Of a stretch of 64,000 bases of DNA, positions 52,781-64,000 are shown one piece after another (position 1 is the stretch's first letter; the number at the start of each line of letters is the position of its first letter). The stretch spans positions 434,001 to 498,000 of the forward strand of contig NZ_CP006850.1 in NCBI RefSeq assembly GCF_000523235.1, read 5' to 3'. The notes under the pieces were generated by a model that saw only the letters and a list, made by a program, of their open reading frames with translations, had not been told where the DNA came from and made no database searches. The DNA is from Nocardia nova SH22a (GTDB taxonomy: Bacteria; Actinomycetota; Actinomycetes; Mycobacteriales; Mycobacteriaceae). Both the position numbers and the translations under genes were made by a program.

Positions 52781-54346
52781 GTGAGCACCCCGAACACCCC
52801 TTCGTCCGGTGACTCCGCGGGCCGGGCTCCCGCGGGGCAATCCCGTCCTGCCGCAGTGGAAGTCGACATTCCGGAGCAGATGCGGATTCGCCGAGAGAAG
52901 CGCGAGCGACTGCTCGATGCGGGGGTGGACGCCTATCCGGTGGTGGTGCCGCGTACCCACAGCCTCGCCGAGATCCGGGCCGCGTATCCGGATCTCGAGC
53001 CCGATACCAGCACCGGACAGCAGGTCGGAGTGGCCGGGCGCGTCATTTTCACGCGCAATACCGGCAAACTCTGTTTCGCGCAGCTGCAGGAGGGCGACGG
53101 CACCAGACTGCAGGCGATGATCAGCCTGAACGGGGTGGGCGCCGAGGCGCTGGCGGCCTGGAAGGCCGATGTCGATCTCGGTGACTTCGTCTTCGTGCAC
53201 GGTGAAGTGATCTCCTCGCGGACCGGTGAATTGAGCGTCATGGCCGATTCCTGGTCGATGGCGGCCAAATCGCTGCGGCCGCTGCCGGTGGCGCACAAGG
53301 AGTTGAGCGAGGAATCCCGGGTCCGGCAGCGCTATGTGGATCTGATCGTGCGCCCGGAGGCCCGGGAGATGGCCCGGACCCGCGTCAAGGCCGTGCTCGC
53401 GCTGCGAACTGCGCTGGAGCGCAGGGGATTCCTCGAGGTCGAGACGCCGATGCTGCAGACCCTGCACGGTGGTGCGGCGGCGCGTCCGTTCGTCACCCAT
53501 TCCAATGCGCTGGATATGGATCTGTATCTGCGCATCGCGCCGGAGTTGTTCCTGAAGCGCTGTGTGGTGGGCGGGATCGAGAAGGTCTTCGAGATCAACC
53601 GTAACTTCCGTAACGAGGGCGCGGACTCCACACATTCGCCCGAGTTCGCGATGCTGGAAACTTATGAGGCCTACGGCACCTACGACGATTCCGCGCGGAT
53701 GATGCGGGAATTGATCCAGGAAGTCGCTCAGGAGGTCTTCGGAACACAGGTTGTCACACTCGCCGACGGCACGGAATACGACCTGAGCGGAGAGTGGAAC
53801 ACCGTCGAGATGTACCCCTCGCTGTCGGATTCCCTGGGGGTCGAGGTAACCCCGGAAACGACGGTTCCGGAATTGCTCGCGCTCGCCGATCGGGTCGGTC
53901 TGGAAATTCCTTCGGACAAGGGTTACGGGCACGGCAAACTGGTCGAGGAACTGTGGGAACATACCTACGGCGACAAGCTCTACGCCCCCACTTTCGTCCG
54001 TGACTTCCCGGTGGAGACGTCTCCGTTGACACGTCAGCACCGGAGTAAGCCGGGCGTCACCGAGAAGTGGGATCTCTACGTTCGCGGATTCGAGTTGGCC
54101 ACCGGCTACTCGGAACTCGTGGATCCGGTGATTCAGCGGGAACGGTTCGTGGACCAGGCCAGACTGGCCGCCGCCGGTGACGACGAGGCCATGCGCCTGG
54201 ACGAGGACTTCCTCGCGGCAATGGAGTACGGCATGCCGCCGACAACCGGAACGGGTATGGGAATCGATCGGTTGCTGATGGCGTTGACCGGTCTCGGAAT
54301 CCGGGAAACGATACTGTTCCCAATTGTGCGTCCGGCTGGGCGCTGA
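52781..54346 (+). CDS. lysS: Lysyl-tRNA synthetase (class II)
   Basis: 521-residue GTG-start enzyme. An OB-fold anticodon-binding domain (about 75-175) is followed by the class II core: motif 2 [20 protein letters not shown] and motif 3 [15 protein letters not shown]. The N-terminus carries about 30 extra residues. Matches Rv3598c; it precedes lsr2. Confidence 0.97.
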   Translation: MSTPNTPSSGDSAGRAPAGQSRPAAVEVDIPEQMRIRREKRERLLDAGVDAYPVVVPRTHSLAEIRAAYPDLEPDTSTGQQVGVAGRVIFTRNTGKLCFAQLQEGDGTRLQAMISLNGVGAEALAAWKADVDLGDFVFVHGEVISSRTGELSVMADSWSMAAKSLRPLPVAHKELSEESRVRQRYVDLIVRPEAREMARTRVKAVLALRTALERRGFLEVETPMLQTLHGGAAARPFVTHSNALDMDLYLRIAPELFLKRCVVGGIEKVFEINRNFRNEGADSTHSPEFAMLETYEAYGTYDDSARMMRELIQEVAQEVFGTQVVTLADGTEYDLSGEWNTVEMYPSLSDSLGVEVTPETTVPELLALADRVGLEIPSDKGYGHGKLVEELWEHTYGDKLYAPTFVRDFPVETSPLTRQHRSKPGVTEKWDLYVRGFELATGYSELVDPVIQRERFVDQARLAAAGDDEAMRLDEDFLAAMEYGMPPTTGTGMGIDRLLMALTGLGIRETILFPIVRPAGR

Positions 54347-54376
54347 GTGTCGGGATTGAATGCCTGATTCCCCGTC

Positions 54377-54404
54377 TTGGCAATTTTGTAATTAGAGGTA
54401 TTCT
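54377..54404 (+). promoter_or_regulatory. lsr2 promoter
   Basis: TTGGCA and TATTCT with 16 bases between, in an AT-rich patch after lysS. The leader is about 50 bases with GAGAGGAC before ATG. Confidence 0.6.
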
Positions 54405-54461
54405 CGACTCGGGCATCGGCCTGGTATCCGGGTCGCACGATTTCGAGAGGACGTTCATCTC

Positions 54462-54827
54462 ATGGCAAAGAAGGTCACCGTTAGCCTGATCGACGATGTC
54501 GATGGTGAGTCCATTGCGGACGAGACCATCGAGTTCGCGATCGACGGTGTTTCGTACGAGATCGACCTGTCTGCGGCAAATGCGGCGAAGCTGCGGGACG
54601 GGCTGGATGCGTGGGTCAGCAATGCCCGTCGGGTGAGTGGTCGTCGGCGCAGCAAGCCGATCGGCGCGGGTACCGCGGCGCCGAAGGGACGAGTGTCCAT
54701 GGATCGCGAGCAGAGTGCGGCAATTCGGGAATGGGCGCGGCGCAAGGGCCACAAGGTTTCCGCACGTGGCCGCATCTCCGCCGATGTCGTGGAGAGCTAT
54801 CACAAGGAAGTGGGCCGCAACAACTGA
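54462..54827 (+). CDS. lsr2: Lsr2 nucleoid-associated protein
   Basis: 121-residue H-NS-like silencer that bridges AT-rich DNA. The N-terminal dimerisation domain is [28 protein letters not shown]; the C-terminal DNA-binding domain [21 protein letters not shown] contains the AT-hook-like RGR. It is separated from lysS by its own promoter and ends in a strong terminator. Confidence 0.98.
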   Translation: MAKKVTVSLIDDVDGESIADETIEFAIDGVSYEIDLSAANAAKLRDGLDAWVSNARRVSGRRRSKPIGAGTAAPKGRVSMDREQSAAIREWARRKGHKVSARGRISADVVESYHKEVGRNN

Positions 54828-54853
54828 GTGTGTTGCGAGACCCGGCCGCGTAT

Positions 54854-54904
54854 GCCGCTGCCGCCCGGAGGAATCGTGCGACGTCCGGGCGGCAGCGGCA
54901 TTTT
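54854..54904 (+). terminator. Terminator after lsr2
   Basis: Perfect 16-bp stem GCCGCTGCCGCCCGGA/TCCGGGCGGCAGCGGC with a 14-base loop, followed by ATTTTC. Confidence 0.88.
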
Positions 54905-55007
54905 CGGTGCTCGGCGTGGTGATCTTGCTCGGCGCGGCGGTCGCGCGGCACCATGGGGTATATGCGTATGACGTCACTGGCGATCGAGAAGCGGGGGTAG
55001 CGACGCG

Positions 55008-55634
55008 GTGACGGGAATTCACGAATCGTTTCTGCGCTTCACCGATCGAGCGGGCGGCCGGCACGAGCTGACGCTGACACCGGATCGGGTGCGGATCACC
55101 ATCGGGCGGTCGCCTCAGGCCGATCTGGCACTGTCCTGGGACGCCGAGGTGTCGCGGTTGCATGCGGCCGTGGAATATCTCGGCGCGCACTGGACCATCG
55201 TCGACGACGGGCTCTCGCGTAACGGCACTTTCGTCAACGGGGAGCGGCTGGCCGGGCGGCGGCGACTCGAGACCGGTGACCGCATCCGGGTGGGCACGTC
55301 CATTCTGTCGTTCCACGACTACACCGGCGGGGTCGACGACGCGACCCGGACATCGGTGGGGCCCACGCTGCCCAGTCTGCGATCGCTCACCGATACCCAG
55401 CGTGCGGTGCTGATCGCCCTGTGCCGCCCGTATCGCGGCAATACCGAATTCGCCACCCCCGCCTCGAATCAGCAGATCGCCGACGAGCTGTATCTGAGTG
55501 TCGATGCGATCAAAACCCATCTGCGCGCGCTGTTTTCGAAGTTCGGCGTGGAGGATCTACCGCAGAACCAGAAGCGGGTGCGCCTGGCGGCCCTGGCCAT
55601 TCAGACCGGAATCATCTCGCACCGCGATCTGTAG
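55008..55634 (+). CDS. FHA domain protein with C-terminal helix-turn-helix
   Basis: 208-residue protein: an FHA phosphothreonine-binding domain (VRITIGRSPQADLALS, VSRLHAAVEY, SRNGTFVNGERL) followed by a SARP/LuxR-like helix-turn-helix region (SNQQIADELYLSVDAIKTHL). It may link Ser/Thr kinase signalling to transcription. GTG start. The neighbours give no target. A similar fusion is common in actinobacteria. Confidence 0.88.
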   Translation: MTGIHESFLRFTDRAGGRHELTLTPDRVRITIGRSPQADLALSWDAEVSRLHAAVEYLGAHWTIVDDGLSRNGTFVNGERLAGRRRLETGDRIRVGTSILSFHDYTGGVDDATRTSVGPTLPSLRSLTDTQRAVLIALCRPYRGNTEFATPASNQQIADELYLSVDAIKTHLRALFSKFGVEDLPQNQKRVRLAALAIQTGIISHRDL

Positions 55635-55731
55635 GCATGGGACCGCCGGTCCCGGTTACTGGCCGGTATCGGTCCGTATCCGTCATCGCCCCGGCTAGCG
55701 TGTCGGAACACGTTCTAGTTCGGGAGGGTTC

Positions 55732-56709
55732 ATGACGCGATCTCCTATGGTGCGAGCGCTGCGCGGATTACGGCGGTTGCCCGGGACCGCATTGATCCTG
55801 GTGGTACTGAGCACGCTGTGGACGACGGCGGCCGGCGCGGCCCGGGCCGACTATCCGGTCGACTACAACTTCTTCGCCGGAATCCCCTATGAGCTGCGCA
55901 ATCCCGGCGGCTCCCTGCCCGGCGCCAACGACTGGTCCTGTCGCCCGAGCGCGGCCCATCCCGAACCGGTGGTCCTGGTGCACGGCACCGGCGGTGGGGC
56001 GCAGACGAATTGGGGCGTGTACGCGCCGCTGCTGGCCAATGAGGGCTACTGCGTCTACTCCCTGACCTACGGCGCCTACGATCTGCCGTGGCCGCTGTCG
56101 GCGATCGGCGGTATGCGCCCGGTCCAGGACAGCTCGGCGCAGCTCGCTGCCTTCGTGGACCGGGTCCGCGCCGCGACGGGTGCGACGAAGGTCGATCTGA
56201 TCGCTCATTCCCAGGGCAACCTGGTCGGCAACTATTTCGTCAAGCGCCTCGGCGGAAGCGACAAGGTCGACAAGTTCGTCGCCATCGCCGCCCCCTGGCT
56301 GGGAACCTTCGGCCCCGTGATCGATCCCGCCCGGAATTTCGCCCGCGGCCTGGGCGCCGGTCCCGCCTTCGAAGCGATGCTGGGTGTGACCCCCTGCGCC
56401 GCCTGCGCCCAGATGACCGGCACCTCGGATTTCATGAAGTCCCTGAACGCAGACGGTGTCTACGACCCGAACGTCACCTACACCAATATCGAGACCCGCT
56501 ACGACGAATTGGTCGTTCCGTACACGGTCGCCCTGGTCCCGGGCCCGAAAACCACGAACATCCTGGTCCAGGACGGATGCGACGCGGACTACTCCGAACA
56601 CGCGGGCATAGCGGGCAGCGACCGAGCCGCAGCCTTCGCCCTGAACGCCCTGGACCCGGATCACCCCCGCACCCCGCCCTGCCACTTCATCCCGCCACTG
56701 ACCGGCTAG
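55732..56709 (+). CDS. Secreted triacylglycerol lipase/esterase (class 2 lipase family)
   Basis: 325-residue exported hydrolase. The signal peptide covers about residues 1-39 (ending AAGAARADYP). The lipase motif AHSQGN gives Ser160; VVLVHGTGGGA is the oxyanion segment. A Cys pair (Cys70, Cys107) and a CAAC region may form disulfides. Substrates are probably long-chain esters. Followed by a 500-base gap before clpC. Confidence 0.92.
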   Translation: MTRSPMVRALRGLRRLPGTALILVVLSTLWTTAAGAARADYPVDYNFFAGIPYELRNPGGSLPGANDWSCRPSAAHPEPVVLVHGTGGGAQTNWGVYAPLLANEGYCVYSLTYGAYDLPWPLSAIGGMRPVQDSSAQLAAFVDRVRAATGATKVDLIAHSQGNLVGNYFVKRLGGSDKVDKFVAIAAPWLGTFGPVIDPARNFARGLGAGPAFEAMLGVTPCAACAQMTGTSDFMKSLNADGVYDPNVTYTNIETRYDELVVPYTVALVPGPKTTNILVQDGCDADYSEHAGIAGSDRAAAFALNALDPDHPRTPPCHFIPPLTG

Positions 56710-56805
56710 CTCCCAATCGCTGGCAACCCCACCCGGAGAAGGCGACCTTGCACACACGAGGTGAGCGGGCACGCTGAAAGCGTTTCCGAGGTAGTCGCAC
56801 TGGGT

Positions 56806-56901
56806 GGGTTGGCGGCAATCTCGTCGTTGGGGTGCCGCTGCGTAGGCGACGAAGGAGCAAGCAGCGGTGCCCCAACGGCGAGACTCAGGGGCCGCCAACC
56901 C
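56806..56901 (+). ncRNA. Candidate structured RNA: 34-bp stem hairpin
   Basis: Outer arms GGGTTGGCGGC and GCCGCCAACCC pair perfectly over 11 bases. After an internal loop, 23 more bases pair (56819-56841 with 56861-56883) with only three wobbles. All three are U.G/G.U if the plus strand is transcribed, but would be A.C mismatches on the minus strand. The terminal loop is 19 bases. The pattern indicates selection for RNA pairing on the plus strand. Role unknown; a terminator is unlikely without a T-tract. Confidence 0.5.
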
Positions 56902-56978
56902 CCGCCGAGCGGAGCGAGGCGAAACAAACACAGCGCCGCAAACCCCGCCGGAGCGAAGCGGAGGCCAAAAACACCGTT

Positions 56979-56989
56979 CGCTGTCGGCG
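56979..56989. promoter_or_regulatory. ClgR-like box upstream of clpC
   Basis: CGCTGTCGGCG resembles the CGC-N5-GCG core of ClgR sites that activate clp genes in actinobacteria, with one mismatch to the published mycobacterial pattern as I recall it. It is 228 bases before clpC. Confidence 0.3.
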
Positions 56990-56998
56990 TAGCCGTTC

Positions 56999-57025
56999 GG
57001 GAAACGTTCTGCTCGTAGTTCCGTT
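56999..57025 (+). promoter_or_regulatory. ECF-sigma-type promoter upstream of clpC
   Basis: GGGAAAC, 16 bases, CGTT; the same layout as the pattern before ftsH. Transcription would begin about 180 bases before clpC. Confidence 0.45.
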
Positions 57026-57216
57026 ATGACTGAATGAGTCGTGTTGTCGCCGGTTCGCAATAGGGTGGACGGACGACGGCCGTAGCCTCCGCCAACTAGA
57101 GTAGAGGCGGGGGATGCAACCCCAAGGCTTCATGGCAGGCTGGCGCCACAGGTGTGAAGCACGAAACACAGTAGCGCCGGACGCCGTAGATAGCGGAGCA
57201 GGAGAGTGAGGGAGCG

Positions 57217-59766
<2,550 letters not shown>

Positions 59767-59785
59767 GCAATCCGAATCGGACCGT

Positions 59786-59822
59786 GAGTGCCGGTCACCC
59801 CATGGAGGGGTGACCGGCACTC
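59786..59822 (+). terminator. Terminator after clpC
   Basis: Perfect 16-bp stem GAGTGCCGGTCACCCC/GGGGTGACCGGCACTC with the loop ATGGA, 19 bases after the stop. Confidence 0.88.
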
Positions 59823-59929
59823 CGGCGTTTCAGGTGTACCTTTCCGTGCGTCGTCACCGGGAAAGTCGGTGGCGCACGGCGAGACGCATGAGCCATCCTC
59901 GGGAGAACGCGGCGAGAGGATGGGACCGG

Positions 59930-60709
59930 ATGCTGAGCGATGCGCAGGTCGACGCTTTCGTGGCCGAGGGGTTCGTCCGGGTGGACGGGGCATTCTCGGC
60001 GGAGACGGCGACTGCGGCGCGCGAGATCCTGTGGCGCGCCACCGGGTGCGATCCGGAGGATCCGGCCACCTGGAACCAGCCGGTGATCCGGTTGCCGGGC
60101 TTCGGTGACGAGCCGTTCCGGGTGGCGGCCCGGAGTCCGTTGCTGGCGCGGGCCTGCGATCAGCTGGTCGGTCCGGGGCGGTGGGTGCCGCGAAATGGTC
60201 TCGGTACCTTCCCGATTCGCTTTCCGAGCGATCAGCCACCGGGAGACGACGGATGGCATATCGATGCGAGTTTCGCCGGGGACGACGATGATCCGAGCGA
60301 TTACGGGCGATGGCGGGTGAACGTCGTGTCGAAAGGACGCGGACTGCTGATGCTGTTCCTGTTCTCCGACGTCGGCCCGCAGGACGCCCCGACTCGGATC
60401 CGGGCCGGATCGCATCTGCGGATGGCGAGAGTGCTGGAACCGTACGGCGAGGCCGGGGTCCCGATGTTCGATCTGGTGGACGATTTCGCGACGACGGCCG
60501 ATCTGCCGGAGGTAGCGGCGACCGGGCGGGCCGGGGACGTCTACCTGTGTCATCCCTTCCTGGTCCATGCCGCCCAGCCCCATCGGGGCGCGCATCCGAA
60601 GTTCATGGCGCAGCCGCCGCTCGAGCTGAACGAGGAGTTCCGGCTCGAGCGGCCGGACGGTGACTACGTGCCGGTCGAGGCCGCTGTGCGGCGCGGATTG
60701 GGCCGATAG
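59930..60709 (+). CDS. Phytanoyl-CoA dioxygenase family protein
   Basis: 259-residue Fe(II)/2-oxoglutarate oxygenase. MLSDAQVDAFVAEGFVRVDG opens the fold typically; GWHIDASF gives the iron HxD, and HPFLVHAAQPHRG supplies the distal His and the 2-oxoglutarate Arg. An ATG at 59888 would add 14 residues; I prefer 59930 as the conserved start. The substrate is unknown. It converges on the LLM oxidoreductase gene. Confidence 0.88.
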   Translation: MLSDAQVDAFVAEGFVRVDGAFSAETATAAREILWRATGCDPEDPATWNQPVIRLPGFGDEPFRVAARSPLLARACDQLVGPGRWVPRNGLGTFPIRFPSDQPPGDDGWHIDASFAGDDDDPSDYGRWRVNVVSKGRGLLMLFLFSDVGPQDAPTRIRAGSHLRMARVLEPYGEAGVPMFDLVDDFATTADLPEVAATGRAGDVYLCHPFLVHAAQPHRGAHPKFMAQPPLELNEEFRLERPDGDYVPVEAAVRRGLGR

Positions 60710-60716
60710 CGGCGGC

Positions 60717-61505
60717 TCAGCTGAGCAATTCGAGGACGGGGGCGAAGCCCTCGGCGAGGTCGCCGGGGACGATCACCTCGTCGATGCCGTACTTGTCCTG
60801 GCGTTCACGCAGGATATCGGCGGCCGCCTCGGGGTCGGCGGGAAGCAGAGCGAACGAGCCCGCGTCGCGCAGTTGTGCGGCGTCGAAGTGTCCGGACGGT
60901 GACCAGGCGGTGCGCTCACCGACGCCGATCAGTTGGCTGGTGAAGGGGATCGGGCGGTCGGTGCTGTCGCGGACCAGGGAAAACAGTTGTGCGACATCCT
61001 GTTCGGTCGCCTTCGGTCCTACCGCGGTGAGGATGCGATCGGCGAATCCGGCTGCGGCGGTGAGCATTCGCGGCCCGGCCGCCGCGACCATGACGGCCGG
61101 TGCCGGATCCACCTCGGCGCGGACGGCTTCGACGATGTCCCGCAGATGGGTCCGGCGCTGTCCGGGCGAACCCCACGGCAGGCCCAGGCGCTGGGCCTCC
61201 GCCTCCGCGCCGGGCCGCCCCACCCCGATTCCCAGTTCGAAACGTCCATCGGAAAGTGCTTGCAGCGCGGCGGTTTCGCGAACCACGGTGGCGGCGGTGC
61301 GGAGTGGGGCCGCGAGGACATTGGGGCGCAGGCGCAGGGTCGTGGTCACCGCGGCCGCAGCGGCCAGAGCCGGAAACGGTGACTGTGTCATGAGGGTGTC
61401 CGGCATCAGCAGGGTGTGGTAACCCTGTTGTTCCGCGTCCCGCGCGGCGGCGGTCCAACCGGTCGCCGATTGCGGGACGAGCATGGTTCCGAAACGGATC
61501 GTCAT
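60717..61505 (-). CDS. LLM class F420/flavin-dependent oxidoreductase
   Basis: 262-residue luciferase-like TIM barrel protein of the actinobacterial F420-related group (FGTMLVPQSATGWTAAARDA, RPNVLAAPLRTAATVVRETA, FELGIGVGRPGAEAEA). Probably uses F420H2; the substrate is unknown. Confidence 0.88.
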   Translation of the reverse strand: MTIRFGTMLVPQSATGWTAAARDAEQQGYHTLLMPDTLMTQSPFPALAAAAAVTTTLRLRPNVLAAPLRTAATVVRETAALQALSDGRFELGIGVGRPGAEAEAQRLGLPWGSPGQRRTHLRDIVEAVRAEVDPAPAVMVAAAGPRMLTAAAGFADRILTAVGPKATEQDVAQLFSLVRDSTDRPIPFTSQLIGVGERTAWSPSGHFDAAQLRDAGSFALLPADPEAAADILRERQDKYGIDEVIVPGDLAEGFAPVLELLS

Positions 61506-61542
61506 AACTACTCCGATGTGAAAGATGCCGGGCGAGGCTGAG

Positions 61543-61806
61543 TTACGGACGCGCGCCGCGCCGGGTGCGGCGTAGTACCTCCAGACGGCTCAGATAGTCC
61601 TCCTCACCGATCTCACCCCGTGCGAAGGATGAGCGCAAGGCTCCGATACCGCTGTCGCGCAAGCTGCTACGCCGGACGAGCAGGATGAGACCCGTGATGA
61701 CGACGAGCCAGAACAGCAGCGGGAAGACCCAGAAGAACGGCCAGGGATGCCAGCCGTAGTGATCGGCCGAGAGGTTCGTTGTCGCTGCGGTCAGGTGCGA
61801 AGTCAT
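61543..61806 (-). CDS. Small SHOCT domain membrane protein
   Basis: 87 residues: one membrane helix (about 22-44, FFWVFPLLFWLVVITGLILL) followed by the short SHOCT motif FARGEIGEEDYLSRLEVLRR. Function unknown; it lies 37 bases upstream of the LLM gene on the same strand. Confidence 0.82.
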   Translation of the reverse strand: MTSHLTAATTNLSADHYGWHPWPFFWVFPLLFWLVVITGLILLVRRSSLRDSGIGALRSSFARGEIGEEDYLSRLEVLRRTRRGARP

Positions 61807-62028
61807 GAGTACAGCGTCGCGCGCAGGATGTGCCGTGACATCGGCTCCGAGGCTGTAGCCGGTCTACGTAGCGGTGCGTATCCGCGCGCGAGCGGTTTCC
61901 CGTGTTCCGCCGGGCCCGGGTGACATCGTCGTCGTCCTGTGCCGACGGCCTCGGCAGCGCCGGAAGTTGTCGGTGCGGCGGCGTACGGTGGACAGCGTTC
62001 GGGAAAATTCGACAGGGGGAGCGAAAAG

Positions 62029-62673
62029 ATGACCAATCCGGATGCCACACTCATCGCGGTCCTGCTGGACCGTTCCGGTTCCATGCAGTCGATCAAGGCC
62101 GACACCGAGGGCGGGCTGGCCGCCTACTTCGAGGAACAGCGCAAGCTGCCCAGGCAAATCCAGGTGACGTTCGCGCAGTTCGACACCGAATACGAGTGCC
62201 TGTATTCGAATGTGCAGATCGACCGGATTCCGGCGCCGGAACTGCATCCGCGCGGCGGGACGGCGCTCTACGACGCCCTCGGCAAACTGGTCACCGATGT
62301 GGGCGCCGAGCTGGCCGCGCGACCCGAATCCGAGCGGCCGGGCACGGTCATCGTCGTGGTACTCACCGACGGGCACGAGAATTCCAGCCGGGAATGGACC
62401 CACGCGGCGGTCCGGTCGCTGATCACCCAGCAGCAGGAGGTCTACAACTGGGACTTCCTGTTCCTCGGCGCCAATATGGACGCCGTGGAGATCGGCGCCA
62501 GTATGGGGTTCGCGCCGAGTCAATCGATCACCTACGCGGCCGCACCCGCCGGGGTGGCGGGTGTATTCGGTGCGGCGGCAGCGTATTCCGCGCGCCTGCA
62601 GTCCGATCCCGGTTCGGCGCGCAGCAGCGGATTCACCGATTCCGAACGGCAGCAGTCGAATCCGGGGGAGTGA
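62029..62673 (+). CDS. von Willebrand factor A domain protein
   Basis: 214-residue cytoplasmic VWA domain. The MIDAS motif DRSGSMQ (Asp14, Ser16, Ser18) and GGTALYDALG, VLTDGHENSS complete the metal site. The C-terminus is Ala/Ser-rich. The ATG at 62029 follows AGGGGGAGCG. No TerD or MoxR partners are nearby. Confidence 0.9.
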   Translation: MTNPDATLIAVLLDRSGSMQSIKADTEGGLAAYFEEQRKLPRQIQVTFAQFDTEYECLYSNVQIDRIPAPELHPRGGTALYDALGKLVTDVGAELAARPESERPGTVIVVVLTDGHENSSREWTHAAVRSLITQQQEVYNWDFLFLGANMDAVEIGASMGFAPSQSITYAAAPAGVAGVFGAAAAYSARLQSDPGSARSSGFTDSERQQSNPGE

Positions 62674-62821
62674 ATGTCGGCCCGTTGGGCTGCATCGCCG
62701 CTGGGTCGGTGCCGAGGGCGACGTGAGTCGATGGCCGGACCGAGGGCGCGGGTCGGCCAGATCTACACCCGCGCCGCACCACTGCGGTGCCGCCATGTGC
62801 GTGCGGCGCAGCGGCGGCTGG

Positions 62822-63487
62822 TTACTGCCAGCCCGGTCGGACCAACCCCGACTCGTAGGCCATCACCACCAGCTGTGTCCGATCACGAGCGTTGAGCTTC
62901 AACAGGATTCGGCTCACGTGGGTGCGCGCGGTCGCGGGACTCATGAACAAGCGCTTGCCGATCTCGGCATTGGTGAGACCCTCCGCTACGAGCGTCATCA
63001 CCTCGCGCTCGCGGTCGGTGAGGTCGGTCAGCGTCGTCTCGGGCGCGGGTTTGGCACGGGTGGCGAATTCGGCGACCAGGCGGCGGGTGACGCTGGGCGA
63101 CAGCAGTGCGTCACCCCCGGCCACCACCCGGACGGCCTTCACGAGATCCGCGGGTTCGGTGTGTTTGACCAGGAATCCCGTCGCACCGGAACGCATCGCC
63201 TCGAAGACGTACTCGTCTAGCTCGAAGGTGGTCAGCACCACCACCTTCACCTCGGTGAGTGCGGGGTCAGCGGCGATCTCGCGGGTCGCGGCCAGGCCGT
63301 CGAGAACCGGCATCCGGATATCCATCAACACCACATCCGGACGCAGTTCCCGGGCCAGCCGCACGGCCTGCTCGCCGTTATCGGCCTCGCCGACGACCTC
63401 GATTCCGTCCTGGGCATCCAGCAGCGCGGCGAAACCGGCACGCACCAGAGCTTGATCATCCGCGACCAGGACCCGTATGTCGTTCAC
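62822..63487 (-). CDS. LuxR/NarL-type response regulator
   Basis: 221-residue two-component regulator. The receiver has the phosphoryl Asp56 in VVLMDIRMP and acidic DD at 10-11; the output is a LuxR helix-turn-helix (LTDREREVMTLVAEGLTNAE). It lies downstream of the histidine kinase at the window edge; both read on the minus strand and probably form one system. The signal is unknown. Confidence 0.94.
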   Translation of the reverse strand: MNDIRVLVADDQALVRAGFAALLDAQDGIEVVGEADNGEQAVRLARELRPDVVLMDIRMPVLDGLAATREIAADPALTEVKVVVLTTFELDEYVFEAMRSGATGFLVKHTEPADLVKAVRVVAGGDALLSPSVTRRLVAEFATRAKPAPETTLTDLTDREREVMTLVAEGLTNAEIGKRLFMSPATARTHVSRILLKLNARDRTQLVVMAYESGLVRPGWQ

Positions 63488-63696
63488 GAAACCTCCTGTA
63501 CAACAAGATATTCAGCGGTGAGCGCCCGAGCTGGACCGGCGGCGTCCTGGAAGTCGCGGCATGCTGTCATCGGTGACCTGCTCCGGCGCGGCGATCGGCA
63601 TGGTTCGTGACGGTGGGTCGTCCGACCTCTGGCGGATGGTCGCGTGCCCGCACCGGCCGTCCGGCACCGAATGCCGGTCGATGGCCTGCCCGCCGG

Positions 63697-64000
63697 TCAT
63701 TCTCGCTCCCGCGGCTCGGCCGCGGACTCAGGAGTACCGGCGTCGTTCGCTCGATCGGCGGAGCGCGGTGGGCGGGTTCGGAGGTGAGCGTCGTTCGCTC
63801 GACCCGACGGAGTCGATGGGAGGGTGCTGCCATGTTCCCGGGCGGCCGCGGTCGCCGGAATCGGTAGCCGTGCCTCGACTCGGAACCCGCCGTCCGTGCG
63901 CGCCGCCGCGGACAACTCCCCTCCGAGTGCGTGCGCGCGTTCGATCATGCCCGGAATTCCGTTCCCCCCACCGGTTGTGGACGACTGTGGAGAATTCGGC
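63697..64000 (-). CDS. Sensor histidine kinase, C-terminal part (continues outside window)
   Basis: Only the end of the kinase is present. TTGGGNGIPGMIERAHALGG is the G-box of the HATPase_c domain, followed by GELSAAARTDGGFRVEARLP and a disordered Arg/Pro/Glu-rich tail of about 50 residues. An internal ATG at 63948 is not the start. It pairs with the response regulator downstream. A short direct repeat GCGTCGTTCGCTCGA lies in its tail. Confidence 0.85.
   Translation of the reverse strand, partial: PNSPQSSTTGGGNGIPGMIERAHALGGELSAAARTDGGFRVEARLPIPATAAAREHGSTLPSTPSGRANDAHLRTRPPRSADRANDAGTPESAAEPRERE

Larger units (their letters stand above)
56710..57216 (+). other. Intergenic region with large hairpin upstream of clpC
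   Basis: 507 bases. It contains the big inverted repeat at 56806-56901, two GC-rich motifs of REP-like look (GCCGAGCGGAGCGAGGCG at 56912-56931 region and GCCGGAGCGAAGCGGAGGC nearby), a ClgR-like CGC box, and the ECF-type promoter. An open frame of 85 codons from 56761 has no family and is probably accidental. Confidence 0.5.

Noticed and set aside
56761..57018. 85-codon open frame upstream of clpC
   Set aside because: It spans the large hairpin, has no family pattern and a poor ribosome site; the RNA structure explains the sequence better.
63567..63867. Overlapping open frames on both strands near the right edge
   Set aside because: They overlap the clearly recognisable histidine kinase end and carry only Arg/Pro-rich sequence.

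Overview
The window is high-GC actinobacterial chromosome, almost certainly Nocardia or a close mycolate-producing relative. Recognisable core genes appear in the order known from Mycobacterium tuberculosis Rv3659c to Rv3596c, read in the opposite direction: Tad pilus genes, helicase, cspA, topA, holB, (accessory block), ppa, dacB, metalloprotease, tilS, hpt, (accessory block), ftsH, folE-folP-folB-folK, DUF3180, DUF6779, DUF2520, panC-panD-coaX, lysS, lsr2, clpC. Many adjacent genes overlap by GTGA or ATGA, and GTG starts are frequent, as is usual in this group.

Layout. 1-3.5 kb: a Tad/Flp pilus operon cut by the left edge. 3.8-11.3 kb: an MrfA-type helicase, cspA, topA and holB. 11.4-26.2 kb: an accessory stretch of regulators and small-molecule enzymes. 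It holds an AraC regulator, a thioesterase remnant, two alpha/beta hydrolase-TetR divergent pairs, tRNA-Thr(CGT), a frameshifted DUF2568 gene, an MbtD-like stand-alone acyltransferase, an L,D-transpeptidase, an SDR-TetR pair, and a SufS-like desulfurase behind a SAM-IV riboswitch. 26.2-31.1 kb: ppa, dacB, Zn-metalloprotease, tilS, hpt. 31.4-40.2 kb: accessory metabolism with LysR, amidase, SDR-ALDH operon, PucR regulator and DUF1266. 40.5-54.8 kb: ftsH, folate operon, DUF2520-panCD-coaX, a cysteine-dioxygenase/rhodanese pair with a Cys-codon leader, lysS and lsr2. 55-64 kb: FHA-HTH protein, secreted lipase, clpC, and a variable tail ending in a two-component system cut by the right edge.

The most interesting signals are regulatory RNAs. 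(1) A leaderless 13-codon leader ORF with tandem Cys codons lies before the cysteine-dioxygenase/rhodanese operon, and its four mutually exclusive pairing segments end on the Shine-Dalgarno. (2) A SAM-IV riboswitch controls a group-II cysteine desulfurase carrying eight cysteines in an N-terminal leader. (3) A 34-bp hairpin upstream of clpC has only G.U wobbles on the plus strand, suggesting a transcribed structured RNA. (4) Identical GGGAAMC-N16-CGTT ECF-type promoter patterns lie upstream of both ftsH and clpC. Several clear TetR-type operators and a probable ATT start codon were also found. I saw no CRISPR array, insertion sequence, integrase or prophage.
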